Source: Narthecium ossifragum | Taxonomy: Eukaryota; Streptophyta; Magnoliopsida; Dioscoreales; Nartheciaceae | DNA: 64,000 nucleotides | Assembly: GCA_963920575.1 (NCBI GenBank) | Contig: OY986968.1 | Coordinates: 2,495,001 to 2,559,000 of the forward strand | Direction: 5' to 3' | In this document: positions 30,526 through 41,112 of the stretch, piece after piece | How positions within the stretch are numbered: the stretch's first letter is position 1 | Layout: every line of letters starts with the position of its first letter | Made by a program: the position numbers and the translations under genes | Notes under the pieces: generated by a model | The model's input: the letters and a program-made list of their open reading frames with translations, nothing else | Told to the model about the DNA's origin: nothing | Databases searched by the model: none

Positions 30526-32344
30526 AGGCTTGATAAGATGTGAAAAAGTGCACAAATCACCCTTTTAATTAGGTCTCGTTAGTCTCTGAACAATGCTATT
30601 TTGACTATCTTCTCCCCATTTCAGGTATTAGGACCCTCAGCGAAGATTAGATCAAGTTTAGTGCTAAAATGAACAAATAAAGAACATGCTAGGAGCAAAG
30701 GAGCAAAAATGAGCCATCTTTGACATCAAAATTGTACATGTTTAGAACGAACCAGAGGATTTGCCATATATGGTTGGAAAGCTCTTGAAGTCTAGTTTTC
30801 GAAGAATTTTACGGTTTGTGATTCTGAGTTTCCTAGAAGAAGTTATGACATTTTTAGTACCAATGGCGTAGTCTGAATGACAAAAGAGAAATTACGCAGA
30901 ACAAATGATGGATCATCCTCCCCTAAATAATCGATCATTGTACTGTAGCAGAGACGACAAAGAGCCATGTTTTGAATGATCGATCATTTTCTTTCAAATG
31001 ATCGATCATACTCGGGCGTAGCCAATTTTTTTGGGACCAAATGATCGATCTTCACCCCTAAATGATCAATCATTTGATAGCAATTAAGCAAAATCAAAGG
31101 CCTAAATCTAATCCGAGTTAAGGGGATACCTAGGCTATAAATAGGCATCTTTTAGGCTTTTTTGGGGCTCTCGAGACTCTCTCTTGGCTGCTTCGAGGCC
31201 AAGGAGAGGGAGTATTATTTCTTAGTTTCTTTTTTCTCTTTTTAACTTTTCTTTTTAGAATCTTTTGGGAGGAAATCCATGACGGAAGATCTTCATCAAC
31301 CTTCATCTATGGATCAAACCCTCAAGATAAGTTGCTAAACTCCTCGCCATGGGATTCTTATGATGTAACTAGGGTTTCTATTAGGGATTCCTAAGATTTA
31401 GGGCTTGTATACCTCTTTGAATGGTTTGTATAGATTGATCTTAATTTCTTTATGAATTTGGTGTGATTTTATTATTAGTGGATGAATGATTTGTTCCTTT
31501 ATGTCCTATATCTAAGTCTTGAGCATGTTAAGGCTTGAGATTAGAGATTCTCATCAAAACATTCATGCTAGAATCATGGATGTGAGGATTTGCTTCTCGA
31601 GATTAAGAGTCTTGTGATACTATGACCATTACACGTAATGCTAGAACCATTATGACCAACTCTTAATCCGTTATTTATCTTAATTCAAGATTAGGGATTT
31701 CGTAGTGCTAATACCACTAGTGTGGGATTTCGTAATGCTAGTACCACTACACTAGTGCTAGAACCACTAGGTTAACTTTTAATCCTTGATACATTCTATT
31801 TGGCGACCTCAATGTGCTAGAACCATCTTGATCTTACGCCTAAATCCATATTATACTATTTTCTCGCAATGAATTCATCCCAATCAGAGGATTCATTAGC
31901 AGTGATCATAACTAATCATTAGGTCACTGACTTTTAGATAATTGCTCTCACCGACAAGGGATCCTAACCAGAACTTGTTGAGTGATAGAGAGAACTAGTC
32001 ATTCACCTATCAACCATTAGGAAAACCATTCAGTTCGGTTAGCTCGTTCTAATCCTAAGAAGACCTGGTAGAATCCTAGTTATTGATTAAGAATTCCTTG
32101 GTACATTTTCTCGCATTTATCAACCTCTTAGTATAAAGTTAGTTTAATTTCAATTCTGAATCTTTTTCTCAACTTATTGGTAGGAATACTTAGATTGAGT
32201 TTATTAGTTAAATTACTTTCATACGCATTCCCTGTAGATTCGACTCGGACTCATTGTTATCTACCCTTAAAGTAGTTTGATTATAAATTTGTAATTTTGA
32301 GCAGACTTCTTAAGCCGTGACACTTTTCAAGCGCTATCAAGGCT
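30526..32344 (+). mobile_element. Solo LTR 2 of the GATCGATC family
   Basis: A 1809-bp LTR (30531-32339) starting TGATAAGATGTG and ending GCGCTATCA, flanked by a perfect 5-base duplication AGGCT (30526-30530 and 32340-32344). A palindrome array at 30905-31080 is followed by TATA box GCTATAAATAGG (31132-31143). There is no coding capacity for retroelement proteins. Its orientation is opposite to LTR 1 in the same Pack-MULE. Confidence 0.88.
30905..31080. repeat. ATGATCGATCAT palindrome array in solo LTR 2
   Basis: Several GATCGATC cores as AATGATCGATCATT and one-base variants, with arms different from those in LTR 1 and LTR 3. Each is followed by a CTGTAGC- or CGTAGC-like spacer. Confidence 0.85.
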
Positions 32345-32987
32345 CATGGGTCTCGACGCCTTGTCGAACTCCGGCAGTGTTGGTGGAGGCGGCGGAGTGG
32401 AGAACGGCGTCAAGAAACATGAGCTTCGATGATCCGGATGAACACCTTCGCGGAGGAGGTGAGGGGTGGCGGCGGTGCTAGCCGGACGGCGGTGAGGCCG
32501 CGCTATAGGGAGGACTGCGGGCGGCGGCTTGGAGGCCAGCACCAATGTCGAGCTCGGGTGAGGAGCAGGGATGAGGGAGAGAGAGACCAGGGGAAAAAGG
32601 AGAGAGAGTGGAGAAAGACACGTGTAGCAGGAGATGCCGCGACACGTGGCTATGTGGGCTGATGGCAGTCATGTGCGTATCACGTTACCAATTTACCGTC
32701 AGTCCACATACCGCCGTTGGGGAGCTTGGACCACTTTGTCATGCTATTATAACTTTATGGTATCAAATTGCAAATCCCAAATCGAGTGGTATCAAAGTAT
32801 ATTTATGGGAAAGTGAATGGTACCGGAATGCAAAAATCTCAACCAAAAAGATTCATCGGATTCATATATAACGGATGAATAATGATCCGGGTCCTCCCAA
32901 AAGTGGGAGGACCGGATCCTCCTCCACCGATATAAGGTGGAGGATAATATCTATACATTATATATAATAATGTATAATGTATATATC

Positions 32988-33157
32988 AACCTTATAAGGA
33001 GCAAAAACGGTTACAACCGTTTACCTCCTATTAGTTTATTTACATGTATATTTTCCTAAGTTAACTTTGTATATTTTTATCATCTTCCCTAGGTTAGTTT
33101 TAAATATACATCCTTATAATCATAAGCCAAAAGATTAGTTTTAAATATACATACTTA
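32988..33157. repeat. Left arm of a large inverted repeat in element C
   Basis: A block from TCAACCTTATAAGGAGCAAA through AACGGTTACAACCG and CATGTATATTTTCCTAAGTT is repeated in reverse complement twice at about 34000-34117 and 34118-34245. The block starts like the Helitron 5' ends, so these may be further truncated Helitrons. Confidence 0.7.
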
Positions 33158-33356
33158 TCTACCTTATAAGATCCAATGGTAGTTACTTTTATGACTCATC
33201 ATCTGAGTCATAAACTTATACATACATGGCATACACGTGGTATAAAATTATAATTAAATAAACAAAAAAAAGGATAGTAGCTGATGTGGCGTAAGTTATA
33301 ATAGAGATAGTGGGGGGGCAGTTAGCCGTGCCAGGTGGCACGGGCCCACCACCTAG
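33158..33356 (+). mobile_element. Short Helitron inside element C
   Basis: 5' TCTACCTTATAAG after a host A; 3' hairpin CGTGCCAGGTGGCACG, then GGCCCACCACCTAG before a host T. Length 199 bp, non-coding. Confidence 0.7.
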
Positions 33357-33456
33357 TGAGTGTATAATATACATATATATATTATACATAATAATGTATA
33401 ATGTATAATGTATATATGTATATAATACATATATAAAAAACATACATATAGACATA

Positions 33457-33677
33457 CTATGTGGGCCCCCCTGCCACCTGGCAGGGTAACCATCAGATTA
33501 ATGGGTGATTCGTTTATAAAAACCGAATATGATTAATGAATTAGTATGGATACTATATGAAGTTGGTTGTATTAGATTAATATACTATGACTATAGAATA
33601 GATACAACTGTATGAATTAAATCAACTTTATAGAAGGCGGTTATATGCATAACTGTTTTTGCTCCTTATAATGTTGA
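33457..33677 (-). mobile_element. Short Helitron inside element C, degenerate 3' end
   Basis: Minus strand: 5' TCAACATTATAAGG after A; 3' hairpin CCCTGCCAGGTGGCAGGG, then GGGCCCACATAG before T. The last bases are ATAG instead of CTRR. Confidence 0.6.
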
Positions 33678-33839
33678 TATATCATATTTATGATACATGA
33701 CATATATATATATATATATATATAAATAAAATATGTATGTATTATAGATATTGTATATGTATATGTATTTATATATGTAATGTATATGTGCGTATATAAA
33801 AATGGGTGTATAAATATGTATATATATCATATATATACA

Positions 33840-33999
33840 TTAGGTGGGACCCCTGCCACATGGCAGGGTAACCATCAGATTAATGGATGATTCGGTTATA
33901 AAAATCGAATTTGATTAATGGATTAGTATGTATATCATATAAGGTTCACATTATAAGGGGGCGGTTATGCATAACCGTTTTCGCTCTTTATAAGGTTGA
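33840..33999 (-). mobile_element. Short Helitron inside element C
   Basis: Minus strand: 5' TCAACCTTATAAAG after A; 3' hairpin CCCTGCCATGTGGCAGGG, then GTCCCACCTAA before T. CTAA fits CTRR. Length 160 bp. Confidence 0.7.
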
Positions 34000-34245
34000 T
34001 GTATATTTAAAACTAACATAGGGAATATGATAAAAATATACAAAGTTAACTTAGGAAAATATACATGTAAATAAACTAATATAAGGGAAACGGTTGTAAC
34101 CGTTATTGCTCCTTATAAGGTTGATTTAAAACTAACCTAGGGCATATGATAAAAATATACAAAGTTAACTTAGAAAAATATACATGTAAATAAACTAATA
34201 TAAGGGAAACGGTTGTAACCGTTATTGCTCCTTATAATATTGATA
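34000..34245. repeat. Two tandem right-arm copies of the inverted repeat in element C
   Basis: Two near-identical units of about 120 bases (GATAAAAATATACAAAGTTA then ACTTAG, AATATACATGTAAATAAACT, GGGAAACGGTTGTAACCGTT) in tandem, reverse complementary to 32988-33110. Confidence 0.8.
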
Positions 34246-34518
34246 TATATATAAATAAAAATATATATACATATATAAATAGAAATAAAAATAAAAATAT
34301 ATAGATATAGATAGAGAGAGGGGAAGAGAGAGAGAAAGACAGGGTGAGAGAGGACGGACTGTCGAGGAGGATCGGGTCCTCCCACTTTTCGGAGGACCCG
34401 AATCACTACTCATAACGGATCCTTTTCCAGATTTGAATCCGACCCACTAGCTTTATACCACTGCTCTGGCTCTGGAAGCCCCTCGAACTCACTCAACTCC
34501 TCTGCATCTGCTCCCATT

Positions 34519-34542
34519 TCTAGGGTTTCTTCTAGGGTTTTC
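34519..34542 (+). promoter_or_regulatory. Two telo-box-like AGGGTTT elements before CCT4
   Basis: TCTAGGGTTTCTTCTAGGGTTT lies about 30-50 bases before the start codon. AAACCCTA telo-boxes are common in promoters and leaders of plant growth and translation genes. They may fall in the 5' leader. Confidence 0.5.
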
Positions 34543-34569
34543 GAACTCCAGCTCCCTCAGCCGGTATCC

Positions 34570-37500
34570 ATGGCGGCCGCCCTTGCCGCCACCCCGGTGG
34601 CCTCCTCGAAGACGGAGAGCTACGTGGACACGAAGCGTCGTAACGACGTGCGCCAGGCCAACATCATCGCGGCGCGGTCCGTTGCCGATGCGGTCCGGAC
34701 GAGCCTTGGCCCTCGCGGCATGGACAAGATGATCTCTTCTGCGTCCGGCGAGGTCATTATCACCAATGACGGCGCCACCATCCTTAACCGTATGGAGGTC
34801 CTCCAGCCTGCTGCCAAGATGCTCGTCGACCTCTCGCGTTCTCAGGACTCCGCAGCTGGGGACGGCACGACCTCCGTCGTTGTCCTCGCCGGTGCCCTCC
34901 TCGGCCGCTCTCTCCACCTCCTCACGTCCGGCCTCCATCCCACTCTTCTCTCCGATTCCCTCCACAAGCTCTCAGTCCGCGCCGTTGACATCCTACAGGC
35001 TATGTCTGTTCCCGTCGAGCTCTCCGACCGCGATGCCCTCCTCAAGGCCGCCGCTACCTCCCTCAACTCGAAGGTTGTATCACAGTACTCCTCCCTCCTC
35101 GCCCCGCTTGCAGTTGACGGTGTCCTCTCCGTCGTGGATCCCGACCACCCCGGCCTCGTCGACCTCCGTGATGTCAAGATCGTGAGGAAGCTGGGTGGTA
35201 CCGTCGACGACACTGAGCTTGTTAAAGGCCTCGTCTTCGATAAAAAGGTTTCTCACGTCGCTGGGGGACCCACTCGTGTGGAGAACGCCAAAATCGCGGT
35301 CATTCAATTCCAGATCTCGCCACCGAAGACTGACATCGAGCAGAGCATTGTTGTCTCCGATTACACGCAGATGGATCGCATCCTACGCGAGGAGCGCAAC
35401 TACATCCTTGGCATGGTTAAGAAGATAAAGGCCACTGGTTGCAATGTTCTATTGATCCAAAAGAGCATCTTGAGGGATGCTGTCACTGACCTGTCACTGC
35501 ATTATCTGGCAAAAGCCAAGATCTTGGTGATTAAGGACGTGGAGAGGGACGAGATCGAGTTCATCACTAAAACACTCAATTGCTTGCCGATTGCTAACAT
35601 TGAGCATTTCAGAGAGGAGAAGTTGGGTTTTGCAGATTGTGTGGAAGAGGTCTCACTCGGGGAAGGGAAGATTGTGAAGATCACAGGGATCAAGGATATG
35701 GGGAGAACTACCACTGTGCTTGTTAGGGGGTCGAATCAGTTGGTTCTGGATGAAGCGGAGCGGAGTCTCCATGATGCCCTTTGTGTTGTCAGGTAATTCT
35801 TCGAGGAACTTTCTATATCATCTACTCATATTTAATTTAGTGGTGATATAATACAAACTTTTTCCTCATTTGACTGTGAATTACTCATAACTCAATCTTT
35901 TAGAACATAGAATGTGATCAATGCATGCTTTTTCTAAGCAGTTGTTGATCCTTAGCTTGGTTGGGAGCTGTTGTAGGATGTTGGATGAGTTATTATTATT
36001 ATTATTATTTTTTAAGGTATAAGTTTTGAACTGGGCTTGTATATTAGTGAAGTTTGTGTGTCATCAATAAAAATAACACCGAGATGCGTCGAGGTGTTGT
36101 CAATGAGTTCTTGCAGGATCATGATCCGGGCATTATCGATGGCTTTTGCATCCAGATATTAGATGCTTTCCTCTGACAATACTAGGATTTTGAGTTAGTA
36201 TTGGTTAGTTCACAGTTTAGATGCCTTCAGGGTGTGCCATTATGTATGTGGTATTACCTTAAGGTCGAAGTTTGATCATGTTCAAGTGGTAATGGCTATA
36301 TTATGTTGAATTACTGCAATATTCTTTTTATAGCACTTCCAACTGTTTTGTCGCTTAAGGACTTTATCACTTTAGAAAAGATTGCTAAAATTGATTACCA
36401 TCTTGGGAGAAAATCGGTTATGTTGCTATATGCTTTAGGGAAGTAAAGATAGTTGGCTAAAGGACTTTCAGACTTTGCTATTGACTATACATCAATGAGA
36501 TAGTTATTGTTTTTTAATAGAAGAACTATACTGTTTCGTGTTTATTTTTTTTGCGGTCGTTTCGACTTAGACACAGGTCTGTTGATGCAAATTACAGTGT
36601 TACTACCGATGGACAGAAGCTATCCAAATCTTAATATAAGTATTCGATGCCAAATTCAGTGTGTTCAAAAGGTTGAGCTTATACCAATTACTAGTAGCCC
36701 TAATTAATTTTCGATCATTTAGAAAGTCTTATGGATGTCCTTTCAATCCACTGAGTATATGCATATTCGAAGACTTAGATGTTGTAATGGACTTTAGATC
36801 ATAAATCACTTCAATATTATATGCGATAGGATTTACCTTGAATCCATTTGAGTTGCAGTGTGAGTGGTTAATACGTAGGTACTGGGTACCAATATCTACT
36901 TTAAATAGTAGGTATTAGTTGGCTTAAGCTACTTAGTGCCCTTCAGTTATGGTTAGAAGCTATCGTAATAGTAATGTGAGGCTAGTAATGCAAATGTTAG
37001 TGTCTATTTGCAAGAGTTATGTCTATGCCCACACCCTTCAAAGCACGTTTGAATATATTACTGCTGGTCTAGTTGAAGTCCGGAGTATTTGGCCTGAAGT
37101 GACATTTTGATTTAATCAATCAAGTGGACATTGGTGGAAGGATTTATAGCTGAGATGGCTTAATATGTACTGGCAGAATTTGTCCAAGTGCCTGTGGTGG
37201 GTAGGTTATACCCTGTTCAGGTGAAAGTGGGTACTTCTACTAAATAGAAGTGGTTATTAGTTGACCTTAGGATGTTGTAAATTTTTCTATGGGTTGGGTA
37301 TTCTTGTGCTTTAATGTAATTTTCTGTGGTTTATGAATTAAGGGTTTCCTAAGTGGACAGGGGTGTTAGCGGTAGATCCTGTACAATGACGGTGAACAAG
37401 CATAGCGGGGAAAAAAAAGATGAAGAAGAAACACAGATTTTACATGGTTTGGAGAACTTTTTTATGTCCATGGGGGAGAGATCATATTCTTCTTCACTAT

Positions 37501-39031
37501 GAAAAATAGGTTTTCTCTCACAAAACTGCTTTAAGTTTCTCATAAACCTAACTCAATGTTACAAAGGTTATTTATATACCCATCATCAAAAAAACCTCAT
37601 CTGTGTAGCACAACATGGCTGACCCTACTCAGCTAGACCTAGTACACCTCTGCATAGTGCAACATGGCTGAGCTGGTGACATAATACAAGGCACAACAAG
37701 GGGTAATGAATGTTAATGGTGGTATATGTTATAAGATTTCAGTCTATTGCTATTATATGTTGAGGTCAGAGGTAGTGTTTTTGTATGATATGCTACTAGT
37801 CACTGGTAGAATGTCTGTTGCAATTACCTGCCATAGCACTAGTTAAAGTGGATACTATGGCCTGAAGGATTGACTTCTCACACATTGCTGTGATCCTTTT
37901 ATTCTTCATCAACAATAGACATCTGATTTGGATTGTGTAGTTTATCATTTAGTTCCACACATACTTTTGAAGAAAGTGGTTGTAGTACTGTCCTCCATAG
38001 TGGAATGGTATTGTTTGGCTTAAAGGACTTTCTGAGATCTAAAACTTTCATACACAGGAAGGATATGTATCAAAATGATTGGCTATCATGTATAGATGCA
38101 AGCCATTCTGGTAGTGTCTTGAGGCTAATATGCTAATTGTGTGTCGTGAATCACAAGATTTTGGTCTATATACACTCAAGTAGAAATTGGGTTTAGTTTG
38201 GCAGAAAGAATTTGTGGTAATACATCCATTGATTATGTAACATGCAAAAAAGAGTTCTCTAGGTTGCACTATGATCAACCTTATTGCAGGTTGAGTATAG
38301 TTTTCAGATTTGAGTTTATGCCCACCTAGAGGATAAAGTTGTGTTCTACTATGTAGTGGAGCCGTTGATGGATGCATTGGTTGGTTTCTTGAAAGACCTA
38401 GTTCCTTATCTTGGCCTTCTCGATACATTTTGCTAGCACTTTGGTTGATCATGTTGTGATTAATATTGTTGCCTCTTACATTTTTCGCATTTGGATTACT
38501 ATTTGCTGTTTTTCTTTTGCTGCTGTTTCTGGCCACTTCCAGTAATGCCTTGGTTGAACCTTGTGGAATGCATGGTAAATCTTATATACGCACTGCAAGA
38601 AAACCTTATCTTTAACCTGTGATTAACCTGACCTGATTGCAATTGCCAGGTGTTTGGTTAACAAGAGATTCCTAATCGCTGGTGGTGGCGCACCAGAAAT
38701 CGAGATGTCGAGGCAGCTCAGTGCATGGGCAAAGGAGCTGCGAGGAATGGAGAGCTACTGTGTGAAGGAGTTTGCTGAGGCACTGGAGGTCATCCCATAT
38801 ACTCTTGCTGAAAATGCCGGGCTAAACCCGATTTCCATCGTGACAGAGCTAAGGAACCGGCACGCCCAAGGAGAGATCAACACTGGGATTAATGTTAGGA
38901 AGGGCCAGATCACGAACATCCTCGAGGAAAACGTGGTCCAGCCATTGCTGGTCAGCACGAGCGCCATCGCTCTTGCGACAGAGTGTGTTCGGATGATCCT
39001 CAAGATCGATGACATAATTACTGTGAGATAG
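34570..39031 (+). CDS. CCT4: T-complex protein 1 subunit delta (CCT4)
   Basis: Two exons, 34570-35792 and 38650-39031, joined at AG|G after a 2857-bp intron, give 534 residues, the normal length. Group II chaperonin motifs are intact: [11 protein letters not shown] (45-55), ITNDGATIL (64-72), [10 protein letters not shown] (97-106), and in exon 2 the [10 protein letters not shown] block and a C-terminus IDDIITVR. The protein is one of eight subunits of the cytosolic TRiC/CCT ring that folds actin, tubulin and other clients using ATP. The intron contains no clear gene; around 37350-37700 it has LTR-like sequence with a TTATTTATATACC block, but I could not bound an element. Mutator-like element C ends 149 bases before the ATG and so occupies the proximal promoter. 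Confidence 0.96.
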
Positions 39032-39640
39032 GTTCGATTCTGAGAACTGGAATGGCTGGTTGAGGAACTCAAAGTGCAGTTTATTTGAACTTTAGCAACT
39101 TTTCTAATATTATGGTGGTGTCTCATAGCCTCCGATGTTTTTGTAGGATGTTGTCATCACTCTATTGTAAGATTTTGGTTGCTTTGATGTTATCTGGAAG
39201 TGATGAGTTTGCGTTGTTAACACCTGGTAGATCGTTTCACATTAATTTCAAAGGCTCTACGCTCGTCTTTCAAAAACAGAACCAAAAGCTGATCCAAAAA
39301 TAATCCCCTATCTTAAAACTGCACTGCAAAAAACCATCCATCTTATTAATATTTACATTTCAAATCTCACTTGTTAGCTCTCTTTGCAAAAAGCGCTCAT
39401 GCTAAGTTTCCATCCAGCAAATTTTTTTGACATATGCTATTTGGAAAATATTGAAGGACTTAAATGCTCTTATTGTAATCTTAATCACACCAAGTCGGAA
39501 TCCGACTCAAAGTAAATAAGGAAATCTATCAATTAAAAATAAATTGACTGCACTAGGGTGATTAGGTCACTATTTCCTAAATGAGTTTGAATTATCAGAA
39601 ATGATAAATGGGATAAATGCCATATTGTAATCTCACTCTT
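39032..39640. other. 3' flank of CCT4 and spacer
   Basis: The presumed 3' UTR to about 39300, then AT-rich sequence. No gene is supported. Confidence 0.4.
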
Positions 39641-40790
39641 ATAAACGAATAGCGGTGGCGATCCGGGTCATAACCCACAAATCTGATCCGAAATAAACGA
39701 GTTTGAGTTTGGTGCTATCGAGTTCGGTTCATAACCCTTGAATAAATGGGTCGGGTCGGGTTGACCCGCGAGTTAGGCGGATCAACTCATTTACCCGCTT
39801 AATATTCATCAATCTCAACCATCCACCAAACCTTCTCTTCAATCCCAACCATCCCTAACCAAACTTCTATTAATTTCTTCCCAACCCAAGCATTGTCATC
39901 CCCTCCTCCAAGCCAAGACGAACCCATCTTCATCCCCCGTTGTCGCCTCCGCCCTCAGATCTTTCGCCGGCGATTGTGGTGGGGCCCCCTCCTCGCTGAA
40001 GCTCGATGTCGCCTGCCTCGCCACGGCGTCGCTACTGGATCTAGTCGAGGACTAGGGAGGAGAGCTGGCGAAGAAGCTCGCGGCTACTGTGTTCGCGATT
40101 CACTCTCCATCGCCACCGTGGACGAAGACAACGGCTCTCCGAACTCCATCGGTTGAATCCACCCTCGATCTATCCGAGCTCACTCAACACGCCCCCTTAC
40201 CGATCACTGAAGTACTTGCCGTTGAATCCCCACGCTCCCTTCCCGATCGTTTGGACGCCGCTCGCAATCCTTCTCATCGGAAGCTCTACTTGAGCTCCTC
40301 AACCCTCTCGGATCCGGTGCCGCCGCGACTCTACACCGCGGGGCATCCTCCATTGAGGTCACCCGCGACCCCTCTTCCCACTCTAACGCCGCTCTGACCT
40401 CCATTGAGGTCCCCTGCCTCCGAGATCCTCCGCTCCTCCATCGGATCTAGCACCCGCCACCTCCCAACGTCGTCCGCCCATCGGATCCGCCCATCGAGCG
40501 ACCGCGACTCCTCCCGGGCACCCCCTAGGTGTGATCCACCCTTCCAGCAGCCCCGCTAGCCGCTCGCGGTCACTATCGCGCAACGAGCTTTCCTTGTTTT
40601 GTACTTCTTTTTTGTTTACACAAACGGATTAATCGGGTCGGGTTGAGTTGACCCGTTTATAAATGAATGGGGTTTGAATTGATAAATATGACATGTTTAT
40701 TAAACGGATCGGGTTTGAATTTGGTGTTTGGATCGAGATATTGGTGTCGACCTTATCCGAACCCGAATTGCCCCCAGGACACGAACCGGC
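39641..40790. mobile_element. GC-rich segment between GGGTCGGGTTGACCCG-type repeats, possibly transposon-derived
   Basis: Both flanks carry GGGTCGGGTTG..ACCCG blocks (39748-39765 and about 40637-40660) with ATTCGGGTTCGG-like words further out, suggesting a terminal-repeat element. The GC-rich middle (39890-40580) has overlapping short ORFs on both strands without recognised domains. Borders and class are not established. Confidence 0.3.
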
Positions 40791-41060
40791 TGCTAGACGG
40801 ATCCCTGCTCGCTACCCGTTTCACGTTTCCCATTCCCGATCCCCGTGTCGGCTCCAAACGAGCCACCCCCAAAAGCCCTAAACAACGTCCAACATTTCTC
40901 CTCGCACGAGCTCTCTCCCGTCCACTCCTTTCTCTCTCCCCTCCCATCCCATCCTACTCAATCCCCACTGCCACAGCCCTCTCTACTGAGAGAAACCTCC
41001 AAAAAACCCTAATTTCACCCCAATCATCCAAATTTCCCTTGATTTTTTTTCCTTTATCTT

Positions 41061-41070
41061 GTATATAAAG
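41061..41070 (+). promoter_or_regulatory. TATA-like box before the DExH helicase
   Basis: GTATATAAAG lies about 45-50 bases before the ATG. It could be the TATA box of a short-leader transcript; the position is close for a typical plant 5' UTR. Confidence 0.35.
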
Positions 41071-41112
41071 GTCTCATTTTGGGTCGTTCTTGATGAGATG
41101 TGAGGGCTTATC

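Larger units (their letters stand above)
30440..32437 (+). pseudogene. Captured fragment with a VARLMGL-like (DUF3741) motif, split by solo LTR 2
   Basis: Reading up to 30530 and resuming after 32344, the frame gives PNIMVRLMGLDALS, close to the VARLMGLD motif of plant DUF3741/LONGIFOLIA-TRM-like proteins, followed by a Gly-rich stretch. The motif is interrupted by the solo LTR inserted in its coding sequence. It is a short tentative match. Confidence 0.4.
27691..32849. mobile_element. Pack-MULE B with captured ABCG and DUF3741 fragments
   Basis: A Mutator-like element (27700-32840) with long inverted ends: GAAATTTTTGCATTCC on the left and GAGATTTTTGCATTCCGG read inward from the right, both continuing through matching CACTTTC.CATAAAT.CACTTTG and GGGATTTGCAATTTGATACC blocks. 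The flanking 9-bp duplication is slightly decayed (AAGCAAAAC/AACCAAAAA). Two solo LTRs (27934-29654 and 30531-32339) are nested inside in opposite orientations; without them the element is about 1.6 kb. Its termini match those of Pack-MULE A. A block of about 70 bases near 30356-30427 is duplicated at 32363-32437, on the two sides of the second LTR. Confidence 0.82.
32868..34420. mobile_element. Mutator-like element C with self-palindromic ends
   Basis: A 1535-bp element (32877-34411) flanked by a perfect 9-bp duplication ATAACGGAT (32868-32876, 34412-34420). The inverted ends, about 46 bases each, begin GAATAATGATCCGGGTCCTC and GAGTAGTGATTCGGGTCCTC. Each end itself folds into a hairpin, GGTCCTCC-AAAAGT-GGAGGACC. 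The interior contains no gene but is filled with short Helitrons and inverted AT-rich blocks. The right end is 149 bases before the CCT4 start codon. Confidence 0.8.

Noticed and set aside
29659..30543. A 294-codon ORF as a working ABC transporter
   Set aside because: It lacks Walker A and membrane segments, is frameshifted in the signature region, has lost the H-loop histidine, and lies inside a Pack-MULE.
34489..35307. ORFs of 65-158 codons antisense or out of frame to CCT4
   Set aside because: GC-rich codon usage in CCT4 opens other frames; they have no independent support.
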